A DNA stretch of 64,000 bases from Flavobacterium sp. GSB-24 (GCF_027924665.1 NZ_AP027043.1:1178001-1242000), one strand, 5' to 3'. Numbered from the stretch's first letter, positions 20,471 through 28,462 are shown. The notes: a model not told the origin generated them from the letters alone. Numbers and translations: made by a program.

Positions 20471-21649
20471 TTATTTAATTAGTATTTGATTGTTTTTTAT
20501 GGTGTAATTAATGCCATGAATTTCATTAAAATAACTCATTACATTTTCTATAGATTCTTCTTTAAAACTTGCATTAAATTTCTCGTTCGCCAGTTTTTCA
20601 TTTTTATTAATGATTGTTACGTTATAGCGTCTTTCCAGTTTTGTAATAATGTTTTTGAAAGTCATGTTTCTAAAAGTCAATCCGCCCTCTATCCAAGAAG
20701 TATAAATTTCTGTTATAACGGGTTTTGTGAAAATTGAAGCGTTTTGTTTGTTGAAACTTCCTTTGAATCCTGGTTTTAGAATAGTGTTTTTACTCGCATC
20801 AAAATCTTCATTAGAACGATACATTCCAACAGAACCTTCTACTAGGACAACATCGGTAAGAGCATCTTCAGGGTAATTAGAGACGTTAAAGTGAGTTCCT
20901 AAAACGCGCACGTTTAGTTCGTCGGCATTTACAATAAAAGGATGTTTTTTATCTTTTGCTACATCAAAAAATGCCTCACCGTCAAGATATACCTGACGAT
21001 TTTGACCGGCAATAAATTTTACCGGATATCTCAAAGTTGTTCCAGAATTTAAATGTACCAAAGTTCCGTCTGATAATTCTAAACGGAATTTTTTACCAAA
21101 TGGAATTTTAAGAGTATTGTAGGTTAACTTCTCAGAATCTGTTTCTTTTTCATAAACCAGTTTGTCTCCGTCTTGATTTCCAACAATATTTCCATTTTTA
21201 TCATGAACCTGCACTTTTCCATTTTCTGAAATAATCTGAACACTTCCGTCTTCCATTTGCAAAACGATATCTGTGCTTTTAAAATCGAAAGGAACTTCAG
21301 CAACTTTATTAGAAAAAACTTGTTTGTAGGCAAAACCAATTCCAAGCAATACCAAAAGAGATGCAGCAATAGAAATATATATTCTACGATTTGATTTTTT
21401 AGAATGAAGTTCAATGACGTTTTCTTCTTCTTTTCCTGCAGCTAAAATATTGTTGAAGATAGAGTCTGCTTTTTCAGCCTTCATTTTTGGCATTTCGTTT
21501 AAGAGCTTTTGTACATCTTCAACTGTCGGGAAATCTTCTGTAAGTTTGTTATTACGGCAATAGGCAATTACTTGTTCTGTTTCTTCGGCAGTACATTGAT
21601 TGAGAATAAACTTTTGTAAAAGCGTTTTTATTTCAGAATTTGAATTCAT
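20471..21649 (-). CDS. FecR family anti-sigma factor with DUF4974 C-terminal domain
   Basis: A 392-residue inner-membrane anti-sigma factor. The cytoplasmic N-terminal part (about 1-85) would hold the sigma factor. One membrane segment follows at about 89-107 (ISIAASLLVLLGIGFAY). The periplasmic FecR domain (about 180-275: LEDGTLVHLNSGTTLRYP-like, VYLDGEAFFDVAKD, VLGTHFNVSNYPED, VEGSVGMY) and the DUF4974 domain (about 320-390: FRNMTFKNIITKLERRYNV) complete it. The periplasmic part is expected to contact the STN domain of SusC. It lies between the sigma gene (501 bases upstream) and susC (130 bases downstream), the standard order for transenvelope control of a polysaccharide locus. The family is certain; the partner is inferred from position. 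Confidence 0.93.
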   Translation of the reverse strand: MNSNSEIKTLLQKFILNQCTAEETEQVIAYCRNNKLTEDFPTVEDVQKLLNEMPKMKAEKADSIFNNILAAGKEEENVIELHSKKSNRRIYISIAASLLVLLGIGFAYKQVFSNKVAEVPFDFKSTDIVLQMEDGSVQIISENGKVQVHDKNGNIVGNQDGDKLVYEKETDSEKLTYNTLKIPFGKKFRLELSDGTLVHLNSGTTLRYPVKFIAGQNRQVYLDGEAFFDVAKDKKHPFIVNADELNVRVLGTHFNVSNYPEDALTDVVLVEGSVGMYRSNEDFDASKNTILKPGFKGSFNKQNASIFTKPVITEIYTSWIEGGLTFRNMTFKNIITKLERRYNVTIINKNEKLANEKFNASFKEESIENVMSYFNEIHGINYTIKNNQILIK

Positions 21650-21888
21650 TAAGAATGTTTTTAGGTTCTGTGTTTATATAATACAGTTGAAGAGAAGGCG
21701 AGTACTATTCAAACGTTGTAAATTTTTAAATTTTAACATTTGAAACAGTTTTTAATTTTTTATGTAGTTGATTTTTAGTCTTTTGAAATTTTTTTTTTTT
21801 AAATAATTAATGATTAACCAGTTTGTCATCTAGAAGAATTTCCACAAAGAATAAAATTTATAGCCAAGCTTAGAAATGCTAAAGTTTA

Positions 21889-22022
21889 TTCAATTGCCTC
21901 CAGTTTAACTGGAGGTCATAAAATGCTTCATGATACTAGGCTTTAGCCAAAATAAATAGTTTGGCTAAAGCCTTTCGTGCGGTTTCATTATAAACCTCCA
22001 GCTAAAGCAGGAGGCAATTGAA
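21889..22022. repeat. Nested REP-like palindromic element
   Basis: Outer arms TTCAATTGCCTCC (21889-21901) and GGAGGCAATTGAA (22010-22022) are perfectly complementary. Inside are a small hairpin CCTCCAGTTTAACTGGAGG (21897-21915), a central 13-bp stem GGCTTTAGCCAAA / TTTGGCTAAAGCC (21939-21951, 21960-21972) and a near-palindrome CCTCCAGCTAAAGCAGGAGG (21995-22014). This looks like a non-autonomous repeat of REP type. No transposase gene is in the window. It occupies much of the gap between the sigma gene and fecR. Confidence 0.8.
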
Positions 22023-22097
22023 TTTTTTAGCCACAGATTTAAAATATTAAAAAGGGATTTTAATCAGTTGAAATCCTTTAATCTGTGGCTAAAAAAA
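22023..22097. terminator. Long palindrome, probable terminator of the sigma factor gene
   Basis: TTTTTTAGCCACAGATT (22023-22039) and AATCTGTGGCTAAAAAAA (about 22080-22097) are complementary, with inner arms AAAGGGATTTT and AAATCCTTT. On the minus strand the stem ends in a T run, so it can end the sigma transcript 54 bases after its stop. The GCCACAGATT arm resembles the other intergenic palindromes of the window. Confidence 0.65.
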
Positions 22098-22150
22098 GAT
22101 CAAAAAAAATCACTCCGAAGAGTGATTTAATGGCATTATTGTGGTTTTGG

Positions 22151-22714
22151 TTAGATAATTTCATCGTGAAGTTGAAAAAAACCGCGCATCGATTCGAGCG
22201 CTTTACTCATTTGGTTCCGGACCGTGTTTATCGAGATTCCGAGTTCCTGACTTATTTCTTCATAGCTCATTCCTTTTTTCCGAGACATTTTAAAAATCTG
22301 CCGTCGTTTGGGTGGAAGCTGCTTTATGGCTTGTTTTCGGAGTTTTTTGCAATCGGCTTCGCGAACTGCATAGTCACCGTATTCATGTGTTTTCTGACTT
22401 TCGTAGAAAACGGCTTCTTTCAATATAATTTCATTCGCAGCTTTATTCAAAACATTAAAAGCCTGATTTCTTGCGATTGTAAAAATGTAAGATTTAAAAG
22501 ATTGTTCAATGTCTAAATTCTCACGGTTGAGCCAGACCTTCAAAAAAACATCCTGCACATTTTCCTCCGCTGCCTCTTTTGATTTTAGAAGACTGATGCT
22601 GTATCCATAAATATCTTGGTGGAATAAATCAAAAAGTTGGCGAAAAGCTTTTTCGTTCCCGTTTTTGAGTTCACTTACCAATAATTTTTCACTATGGTTG
22701 GCAGCTTCTAACAA
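22151..22714 (-). CDS. ECF sigma-70 factor (FecI-like, Bacteroidota type)
   Basis: A 187-residue extracytoplasmic-function sigma factor. Region 2 (about 22-90) includes FRQLFDLFHQDIYGYSISLL and AAEENVQDVFLKVW; region 4 (about 130-180) includes QLPPKRRQIFKMSRKKGMSY and the helix-turn-helix EEISQELGISINTVRNQMSK. It should direct RNA polymerase to the sus promoters once released by the FecR protein encoded next to it. The start is TTG: no in-frame ATG exists before the stop at 22727-22729. A good promoter lies at 22787-22816, giving a leader of about 65 nt. The gap to fecR is 501 bases and contains a terminator-like palindrome, so the sigma gene may be its own unit. Confidence 0.93.
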   Translation of the reverse strand: MLEAANHSEKLLVSELKNGNEKAFRQLFDLFHQDIYGYSISLLKSKEAAEENVQDVFLKVWLNRENLDIEQSFKSYIFTIARNQAFNVLNKAANEIILKEAVFYESQKTHEYGDYAVREADCKKLRKQAIKQLPPKRRQIFKMSRKKGMSYEEISQELGISINTVRNQMSKALESMRGFFQLHDEII

Positions 22715-22786
22715 TTTAATTCGCTTTTATTTAATTCTAATGGTATTAAACTATCAAAATAAGAGGTCGGAGATCTGACTTCATGG

Positions 22787-22816
22787 CAAATATATAAAAA
22801 TATTATTCGCAACAAA
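22787..22816 (-). promoter_or_regulatory. Promoter of the ECF sigma gene
   Basis: On the minus strand, TTTG (22816-22813), 18 nt, then TATATTTG (22794-22787), a close match to the housekeeping Bacteroidota promoter. This suggests that the sigma gene is transcribed by the primary sigma factor. The rest of the 22817-23020 gap is AT-rich with no supported feature. Confidence 0.65.
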
Positions 22817-23020
22817 TTATATATAAAAAAACTTAATTCTTATTTTCAAGTAGTTTTTTAAATAAAACAGGCAAAAAGTACTGGCAAGTCGCTTTCACGC
22901 AAGTAAGTGTCAGATTAACGCTTTTGTAAAATAAAATTTAATTTAGAATTTGACTTTTGAGAATATTCTTATTTGCGAAAAATGAAATTTAGTCGAAAAT
23001 GATAATTTCATTTCAAAAAA

Positions 23021-23056
23021 AATCCTTTTATCTTTAAATAAAAAGACAAAAGGATT
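23021..23056 (-). terminator. Intrinsic terminator of the ACT-like gene
   Basis: AATCCTTTTaTCTTT pairs with AAAGAcAAAAGGATT around a short loop; on the minus strand the stem is followed by eight T. Confidence 0.82.
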
Positions 23057-23101
23057 ATGAGTAAGAGAATCAAAAATGATTCTTAAATATTATAAATTTG
23101 A

Positions 23102-23758
23102 TTAGTTTTTCAAATCTTTAATTACTTTAAAAGCAACATCAACCTGATCTTCTCCAACTAAAATTGTAAATTCATTTGAAGTAGAAATTACCTCATTAAT
23201 AATAATTCCTTCCCAAGCTAAACGCTGGAAAATGAAGTAATAAATACCTGGAACTACAATATTTTCTTTTGGTAATTTTACAGTAATTGAAGCTAAATTA
23301 TCTAATTTCTGAATTAATTTTTCTCTCATAAAGTGTTTTTCAACTAAATGATTCACACTGCTGCTGACAACGATATTGGTTTCGTTTACGCCACGAGATG
23401 AGGTATAGAAGATATCAGATAAAGCATTAATATCAGAAATTAAATCGGCTTGTTTGTTTAGAACAGTTTCAGAAGCTGCAAAAGTGTAATCCGTAAGTTC
23501 AGAACGAACCGTGATTTCACCTATGTTTTTAATTACTTTATTGATTTTGTGGTTTAGTTTAAAATCTAGTTCTTCCGTAAGTCGTTTTAAAGACATTACA
23601 ACAGCGCCTTGTTTTACTTCTTTTCCAAACTCACTTTCTAATTCGGTCATAATATTTCGCGAAAGTGAAGTTAGGTTAATAATTCCGAGTGATAGGGCAT
23701 TTAATAAAAATGGTTTTGTTTTAATGTAGTTTTCTACAATAGAAGAAACAGTTTTCAT
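23102..23758 (-). CDS. Conserved protein with HTH-like N-terminus and ACT-like C-terminus, function unknown
   Basis: A 218-residue soluble protein with no signal peptide. It resembles flavobacterial proteins often labelled as aspartate kinase-like or ACT-domain proteins, but no kinase domain is present, so that label would mislead. The first part (about 1-75) is helical and has a pattern like a winged helix (LLNALSLGIINLTSLSRNIM, GAVVMSLKRL). The last part (about 145-218) has alternating strands and helices like an ACT ligand-binding fold (LASITVKLP, GIYYFIFQRLAWEGI, VISTSNEFTILVGED). A DNA-binding regulator responding to a small molecule is possible but unproven. It has its own promoter and terminator. 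Confidence 0.6.
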   Translation of the reverse strand: MKTVSSIVENYIKTKPFLLNALSLGIINLTSLSRNIMTELESEFGKEVKQGAVVMSLKRLTEELDFKLNHKINKVIKNIGEITVRSELTDYTFAASETVLNKQADLISDINALSDIFYTSSRGVNETNIVVSSSVNHLVEKHFMREKLIQKLDNLASITVKLPKENIVVPGIYYFIFQRLAWEGIIINEVISTSNEFTILVGEDQVDVAFKVIKDLKN

Positions 23759-23824
23759 AATTCTTTTTTTTTTTTTTGTATTCGGTTGGTTGTTAATTTA
23801 ACATTGCGATGTTATAAATCTTTG

Positions 23825-23855
23825 CAAATATAAATAAAAAAACAAATTGTTACAA
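23825..23855 (-). promoter_or_regulatory. Promoter of the ACT-like gene
   Basis: On the minus strand, TTG (23855-23853), 20 nt, then TATATTTG (23832-23825). It lies 67 bases upstream of the start codon, beyond a 15-base T tract in the leader DNA. Confidence 0.55.
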
Positions 23856-23876
23856 TTATAACAATAAAAAATTATG

Positions 23877-24248
23877 TTAAAAATGATAAAATGCGTCGGT
23901 AAGATGTTCAATTGCAAATGATTCGCCGTTTTTATGGATGGCAACGATGTCAAAACGGATTTCAATATCTTCACCAAAATCCTTTTCCCTATCGTTTATG
24001 TAGGCATTTACTGCTTTAATGAGTAATTGAATCTTTTTTGGCTTGACAAAATCCTGCGGCGATCCAAAATCTAAACTTGAGCGCGTCTTTACTTCGATAA
24101 TTGCTAAAATGGAATCTTTTTGAGCAATTATATCTATTTCGGCTTTTTGAAAAACATAATTTCGCTCTATAATTTTATAACCATTTTCCTCGAGATGTGC
24201 AGCTGCGAGATCTTCTCCTAATTTTCCTAAATCATTATGTTCTGCCAT
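23877..24248 (-). CDS. YraN/UPF0102 family nuclease-fold protein
   Basis: A 123-residue protein of the UPF0102 family, which has a restriction-endonuclease-like fold related to Holliday junction resolvases. Its cellular role is not settled. The family motifs are visible: LGKLGEDLAAAHLEENGYKI, ERNYVFQKAEIDIIAQ, AIIEVKTRSS (the E-D-EVK metal site) and FGSPQDFVKPKKIQLL. The length is normal for the family. It lies downstream of the LD-carboxypeptidase gene, separated by a perfect palindrome at 24283-24335, and no operon is obvious. Confidence 0.9.
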   Translation of the reverse strand: MAEHNDLGKLGEDLAAAHLEENGYKIIERNYVFQKAEIDIIAQKDSILAIIEVKTRSSLDFGSPQDFVKPKKIQLLIKAVNAYINDREKDFGEDIEIRFDIVAIHKNGESFAIEHLTDAFYHF

Positions 24249-24282
24249 GTTTTTTTTGTTTTAAGTTTCAGGTTATTTGCAT

Positions 24283-24335
24283 GCAAAGACGCGAAGTCGC
24301 TAAGAGTATTTAACTTGGCGGCTTCGCGTCTTTGC
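24283..24335. repeat. Perfect 14-bp inverted repeat, GCAAAGACGCGAAG family
   Basis: GCAAAGACGCGAAG (24283-24296) and CTTCGCGTCTTTGC (24322-24335). The inner flanks TCGCTAAG and CTTGGCGG also pair partly. A single arm of the same type occurs near 55137 (GCAAAGACGCTAAG). On the minus strand it can act as a terminator for the LD-carboxypeptidase only weakly, since the flanking T run is on the plus strand. Confidence 0.7.
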
Positions 24336-24385
24336 GAGATTTTTTATGTGGTATTCTTGGGTTTCCTTACGAGGATTCGGTGATA

Positions 24386-25390
24386 TTATTTTTTAAAAGT
24401 AACAGTACTTCCAGAAGCAGTAACTTCCATAGAAACGATATTTCCCATAATTAAAGCTCTGTTGTCTCTAATGTGGCCGGCTGGGAAATTGAAAATTACT
24501 GGAATGTTATATTTCTTTGTCACATCATCAATAATCTCTAATGCATTTTTCCCCCACGGAACTTCATTGTCTTTCATACTTGTCATACCTCCAATGATTA
24601 TTCCTTTTAGATTTTCGATACATCCATTTCGTTTCAAATTCATCATCATACGATCGATATGATAAAGATATTCATCTAAATCTTCAATAAATAAAATTTT
24701 ATCCCTGCAGTCAATCGCAGACGGAGAACCTAATAAACTATATAAAATAGAAAGATTACCGCCAACCAATTCTCCAGTTGCGCTTCCTAAACGATTCATT
24801 GGAGTTGGACTGATAGAATATGAAATTGGTTCGCCAAACAAACTTGCTTTTAACGAACTCACCGCGTCTGGAGTTGCTCTAGGAACAGTTACGGGCATAA
24901 TACCATGAATAGATTTATACCCCATTGTATTTAAATGATTGTGCAAAACAGTAACGTCACTAAAACCAATAACCCATTTTGGATGTTGTTTGAATTTGGT
25001 AAAATCTAATAAATCTAACATCCTAACAGTTCCGTACCCACCGCGAACACACCAAATAGCTTTAATATTCGGATTGTCTAATTGCTTTTGGAAATCGGCT
25101 GCTCTTTGTTCGTCAGTCCCTGCTAATTGATAATAGTCTAATCCGATTGTGCTTCCAACTACGGCTTCTAAGCCCCAGCTGTGGAGTAAATCTATAGTGG
25201 GTTTTAAATTGTCGTCAATATTTTTTCTGGCTGTTGCCAAAAGAGCTACAGTATCTCCTTTTTGTAAATAAGGTGGTGTTATCATGTTTTGTTGAGATTG
25301 ACAAGTGAATGATTGAAAAGCAAAAGTAAGAAATGCGATTTTATAAAGAACAAAGTGTTTTTTGAGGTATTGTAAGCTTTTCATCTTCAT
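24386..25390 (-). CDS. LD-carboxypeptidase, peptidase family S66
   Basis: A 334-residue S66 serine peptidase. Members cut the L,D bond of peptidoglycan tetrapeptides during wall recycling or self-resist microcin C-type peptides. Family landmarks are present: LQKGDTVALLATAR, CVRGGYGTVRMLDLLDF, the nucleophile serine in IGFSDVTVLHNHL, the glutamate in LFIEDLDEYLYHIDRM and the histidine in NFPAGHIRDNRALIMG, so the catalytic triad looks complete. An N-terminal hydrophobic segment ending near FTCQSQ suggests export, possibly as a lipoprotein with an unusual Thr before the Cys. That would place it in the periplasm, unlike cytoplasmic LdcA of enterobacteria. A second ATG two codons in is an alternative start. 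Confidence 0.88.
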   Translation of the reverse strand: MKMKSLQYLKKHFVLYKIAFLTFAFQSFTCQSQQNMITPPYLQKGDTVALLATARKNIDDNLKPTIDLLHSWGLEAVVGSTIGLDYYQLAGTDEQRAADFQKQLDNPNIKAIWCVRGGYGTVRMLDLLDFTKFKQHPKWVIGFSDVTVLHNHLNTMGYKSIHGIMPVTVPRATPDAVSSLKASLFGEPISYSISPTPMNRLGSATGELVGGNLSILYSLLGSPSAIDCRDKILFIEDLDEYLYHIDRMMMNLKRNGCIENLKGIIIGGMTSMKDNEVPWGKNALEIIDDVTKKYNIPVIFNFPAGHIRDNRALIMGNIVSMEVTASGSTVTFKK

Positions 25391-25432
25391 ATTTCTTTTT
25401 GCTTAAAATTATAAATTATTTTAATTCTAGTT

Positions 25433-26521
25433 CTAATTAAACGGTTGTACTCCATATTTTATTTCTAGTTCTTTTAAAATTAAAATTAATCCTTTATCAG
25501 CTTCTTCAGATTGAACATTCGCAAATAGAATAAAAGCTTTATCGATTGTTTTACAAATATACACTTTGGTTAAAAATGTTCCTGGATTTCCGTTATGAAA
25601 TGAATACTGAATTTCCTCATTTTTGTTAATTTCAGAATTCCATCCAAAAGAAAATTCAGGTAAGCCAAAATGCATATAATCAAACTCTTCTGCAGTAAAA
25701 AGTTTTGATTTTCCTTGTAAACCTTGAAGATGCATTTGAATGAACTTACAATAATCAGGTAAATTTACATTTATATTTCCTGCTGATGAAAGCCAGTTTA
25801 ACTTGTAATTCAAGGCTGGTTGTTCGGGACTTATATTTTCGTCATGTCCCCAAGTTTGATTTTCATCTTTTAAATTTGGCTGGCCAAATTGAAAATCAAT
25901 ATTGAGATTTTTTCCTAATTCTGCTATTAAACCCTCATAACTTTTTCCAGTTGCTTTTTCGAGCATTAGTCCTGCGGCAACGTAACTTGGATTAGACCAA
26001 TAGACATCTTGTTTTTCAGAAATAGTTTTATTTTGTTTAAAAAACCAAGAAATAAATTCATAACGTTGTTCTTGTGCATTTCCTTTAATTTCTTTTTGAG
26101 TTGGTCTTTTATTTCCATACGACCAAATAGGAAGATGCGCTCTTAATGTTATAAAATCTTTTAAAGTAAAGTTGTAAGTGGCTGGATTGCTTTTGGCTTT
26201 TAATTCTGGATACAAATCAAAAAATTTAGTTTCCCATTTTATTTTACCCTCTTTAACTAATGCCGCCGCTAAATAACTTGTAATGGTTTTGGTGAGAGAA
26301 CCTAAGCGAAATCTATCTGATAAATCTGCTTTAAGATTGCTGTTGATTTTTTTATATCCTAAAGCATTTATTTCTAAAACTGAATCAGAAGAAACTACGG
26401 CATAAGCAATTTCTGGAATATTGTATTTTATCCTTACACTATCAATAAATTGACGGTTTTGTTGTGGATAACATAAACTACTGCATAAAAACAAAATAAA
26501 GAATACCAGAATTTTTTTCAT
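25433..26521 (-). CDS. Serine hydrolase of the beta-lactamase / penicillin-binding class C family
   Basis: An exported hydrolase of 362 residues with a signal peptide (FFILFLCSSLCYPQ). The nucleophile motif SxxK is SLTK in LGSLTKTITSYL. The second motif, usually YxN, reads WSN within DVYWSNPSYVAAGLMLEKA, with a tyrosine one residue earlier. The third motif is probably in FHNGNPG. The family includes esterases, D-aminopeptidases and wall enzymes; the substrate cannot be told. The start at 26521 is chosen over 26536 because MKKILVFF gives a standard signal peptide. It is 42 bases upstream of the LD-carboxypeptidase gene in the same direction, so the two may be cotranscribed and act on peptidoglycan peptides. 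Confidence 0.85.
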   Translation of the reverse strand: MKKILVFFILFLCSSLCYPQQNRQFIDSVRIKYNIPEIAYAVVSSDSVLEINALGYKKINSNLKADLSDRFRLGSLTKTITSYLAAALVKEGKIKWETKFFDLYPELKAKSNPATYNFTLKDFITLRAHLPIWSYGNKRPTQKEIKGNAQEQRYEFISWFFKQNKTISEKQDVYWSNPSYVAAGLMLEKATGKSYEGLIAELGKNLNIDFQFGQPNLKDENQTWGHDENISPEQPALNYKLNWLSSAGNINVNLPDYCKFIQMHLQGLQGKSKLFTAEEFDYMHFGLPEFSFGWNSEINKNEEIQYSFHNGNPGTFLTKVYICKTIDKAFILFANVQSEEADKGLILILKELEIKYGVQPFN

Positions 26522-26657
26522 TTTAAAGAATACCAAATTGAATTAGCAAGGTACACGAGAATTTGAATATAAAAAAAGCAAATAAAAAAAATAATTTTTA
26601 GAAATTTCTTACAAATAATTTATTTTTCTAATTTGGACTTTTTAAATTAATCAACTT

Positions 26658-27755
26658 ATGCGTCTTATTGTTTTCAATTTTTGTTTCCTATTTTTCTTTT
26701 GTAATATTTCAAATTCTCAATCCAAAAAATATAAAATACACACTATAGCATTCTACAATTTTGAGAATTTTTACGACACAATAGACGATGCATTTACAAA
26801 TGATGATGAATGGACACCAAATGGAGCACAGCATTGGACAACAGAAAAATATCAGCAAAAATTAAAAAATCTGGCAAGAGTTTTATCTGAAATTGGTACA
26901 CCAGAAAATTCAAACGCACCAATTATAATTGGAGGTTGTGAAATCGAAAATCGCGGTGTTTTAGAAGATTTAATTAAGGAGCCAAAACTGCGGCAGTTCG
27001 ATTTGGGAATTGTTCATTTCGATTCGCCAGATAAGCGAGGTATTGACGTTGCCTTACTTTATCAGAAAAAATATTTTCGGCCATTTTCTTTTTCAAACAT
27101 TCCTTTAATTATTTATAAAAAGAATATCGCAAAGAAAGAAGAACTCTCGGAAGATTTGGATGATGAAGTAGAAGTAAAAAAAGAAAACAATAATCGTGTT
27201 TTTACTAGAGACCAGCTTTTGGTTTCAGGTTTTTTAGAAGATGAAGAAATACATATTATTGTGAATCACTGGCCGTCTCGCTCTGGCGGTGAAAAAGCTA
27301 CTAGTTTATTTCGGGAAGCAGCAGGAAAATTAAACCGAAAAATTATTGATTCCTTACAGCGTATTAATCCGAGAGCAAAAGTTTTGACAATGGGCGATTT
27401 GAATGACGGACCATTGAATAATAGTGTCAAAACTGGTTTAGGAGCAAAAGGAAAAAAAGCTGAAGTTCTAGAATTTGGCGTTTTTAATCCGTTTGAAGAA
27501 ATGGCAAATAAAGGAATGGGAACAATTGCTTTTAGAGATTCCTGGAATATATTCGACCAGATTATCATGACGGAATCTTTTCTCAAAAATGATTTTTCAA
27601 CATTTAATTTTTGGAAAGCAGGAATCTTTAAAGCACCATATCTTATTCAGACTTCAGGACAATATAAAGGTTATCCGCTTCGAAATACATTGGCAGAAGC
27701 AGGTTTTAGTGATCATTTTCCAGTATATATTTATTTGATAAAAGAGGTTCAATAA
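26658..27755 (+). CDS. Exported endonuclease/exonuclease/phosphatase family protein
   Basis: A 365-residue protein of the EEP superfamily (metal-dependent phosphodiesterases including DNase I and inositol phosphatases). It has a signal peptide (FLFFFCNISNSQS). Motifs: AFYNFENFYDTIDD at the start of the domain, IGGCEIENRGVL (metal-binding Glu), the NHWPSRSGG segment, the TMGDLNDGPLN motif with Asp/Asn, and the terminal SDHFPVYIYL Asp-His pair. All catalytic positions expected for the family are present. A secreted nuclease or phosphatase is the safest call; the substrate is unknown. It is divergent from the serine hydrolase, and 136 bases separate their starts. Confidence 0.88.
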   Translation: MRLIVFNFCFLFFFCNISNSQSKKYKIHTIAFYNFENFYDTIDDAFTNDDEWTPNGAQHWTTEKYQQKLKNLARVLSEIGTPENSNAPIIIGGCEIENRGVLEDLIKEPKLRQFDLGIVHFDSPDKRGIDVALLYQKKYFRPFSFSNIPLIIYKKNIAKKEELSEDLDDEVEVKKENNNRVFTRDQLLVSGFLEDEEIHIIVNHWPSRSGGEKATSLFREAAGKLNRKIIDSLQRINPRAKVLTMGDLNDGPLNNSVKTGLGAKGKKAEVLEFGVFNPFEEMANKGMGTIAFRDSWNIFDQIIMTESFLKNDFSTFNFWKAGIFKAPYLIQTSGQYKGYPLRNTLAEAGFSDHFPVYIYLIKEVQ

Positions 27756-27837
27756 TTTTCAGTCGTAGTCGCAGTTTTCAGTCACAGTTTTAACTGAAAA
27801 CCGAGACTGTGACTGAATACTAACTAACGACTGAAAA
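27756..27837. repeat. Nested CAGT-rich palindrome
   Basis: Outer arms TTTTCAGTCGT (27756-27766) and ACGACTGAAAA (27827-27837); inner arms CAGTCACAGT (27779-27788) and ACTGTGACTG (27806-27815). It fills most of the gap between the EEP gene and the dioxygenase gene and looks like a dispersed repeat rather than a classical terminator. Confidence 0.7.
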
Positions 27838-27879
27838 CTTTTCACTAACTTAGCTTTTCATAATTTAGTATTTAAAAAA

Positions 27880-28419
27880 ATGGCTATAGCAAAACCTTTT
27901 AACCTGACACAATGGATTGACGAAAACCGTCATTTATTAAAACCGCCTGTTGGAAATAAAAATTTATATGTTGATTCTGGAGATTATATTGTAATGATTG
28001 TTGCGGGGCCAAATGCTCGAAAAGATTATCATTATAATGAAACAGAAGAACTTTTTTATCAGTTAGAAGGTAGTATAAAAGTCGTTATTCAAGAAGATGG
28101 TGAACGAAAGGAAATGGAATTAAATGCTGGTGATATGTATTTGCATCCTGCTAAAGTGCCGCATTCTCCAGTTCGCTCAGAAGGTTCTATAGGATTAGTT
28201 ATTGAACGTAAACGTGCTGGAAAAGGGTATACAGATGGGTTGCTGTGGCATTGCGATAAATGCAACCACAAACTTTACGAAGTATATTTTGAATTGCACA
28301 ATATCGAGAAAGATTTCCTTCCTCATTTTGAACATTTCTACAATTCAGAAGAATTAAGAACATGCGATAAATGTGGAACAGTAATGGAAACTGATCCTAG
28401 GTTTACGGCGAAGAAATAA
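27880..28419 (+). CDS. nbaC: 3-hydroxyanthranilate 3,4-dioxygenase
   Basis: A cupin dioxygenase of 179 residues that opens the ring of 3-hydroxyanthranilate, a tryptophan breakdown product, giving the precursor of quinolinate. The metal ligands are visible: the Asn-Glu-Thr-Glu-Glu-containing YHYNETEELFYQLEGS block with His and Glu, and the later HPAKVPHSPVR. The bacterial-type C-terminal rubredoxin-like site has two CDKC pairs (CDKCNHKLY, CDKCGTVME). Length and motifs match the bacterial enzyme. No other kynurenine pathway gene is nearby. The dehydrogenase at 30288 is ALDH7-like rather than the next step of this pathway. A clear terminator follows. Confidence 0.93.
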   Translation: MAIAKPFNLTQWIDENRHLLKPPVGNKNLYVDSGDYIVMIVAGPNARKDYHYNETEELFYQLEGSIKVVIQEDGERKEMELNAGDMYLHPAKVPHSPVRSEGSIGLVIERKRAGKGYTDGLLWHCDKCNHKLYEVYFELHNIEKDFLPHFEHFYNSEELRTCDKCGTVMETDPRFTAKK

Positions 28420-28424
28420 TAATG

Positions 28425-28461
28425 AAAAACCACAGAAATCATATATTTATGTGGTTTTTTT
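28425..28461 (+). terminator. Intrinsic terminator after the dioxygenase gene
   Basis: AAAAACCACA and TGTGGTTTTTTT form a stem with an AT-rich loop, followed by a T run; 5 bases after the stop codon. Confidence 0.85.
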
Positions 28462-28462
28462 G

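Noticed and set aside
22085..22516. 143-codon open frame opposite the ECF sigma gene
   Set aside because: The sigma frame has clear region 2 and 4 motifs; the antisense frame has no recognisable domain.
23102..23758. Aspartate kinase
   Set aside because: No kinase motifs or ATP-binding region; only the C-terminal part resembles a regulatory domain.
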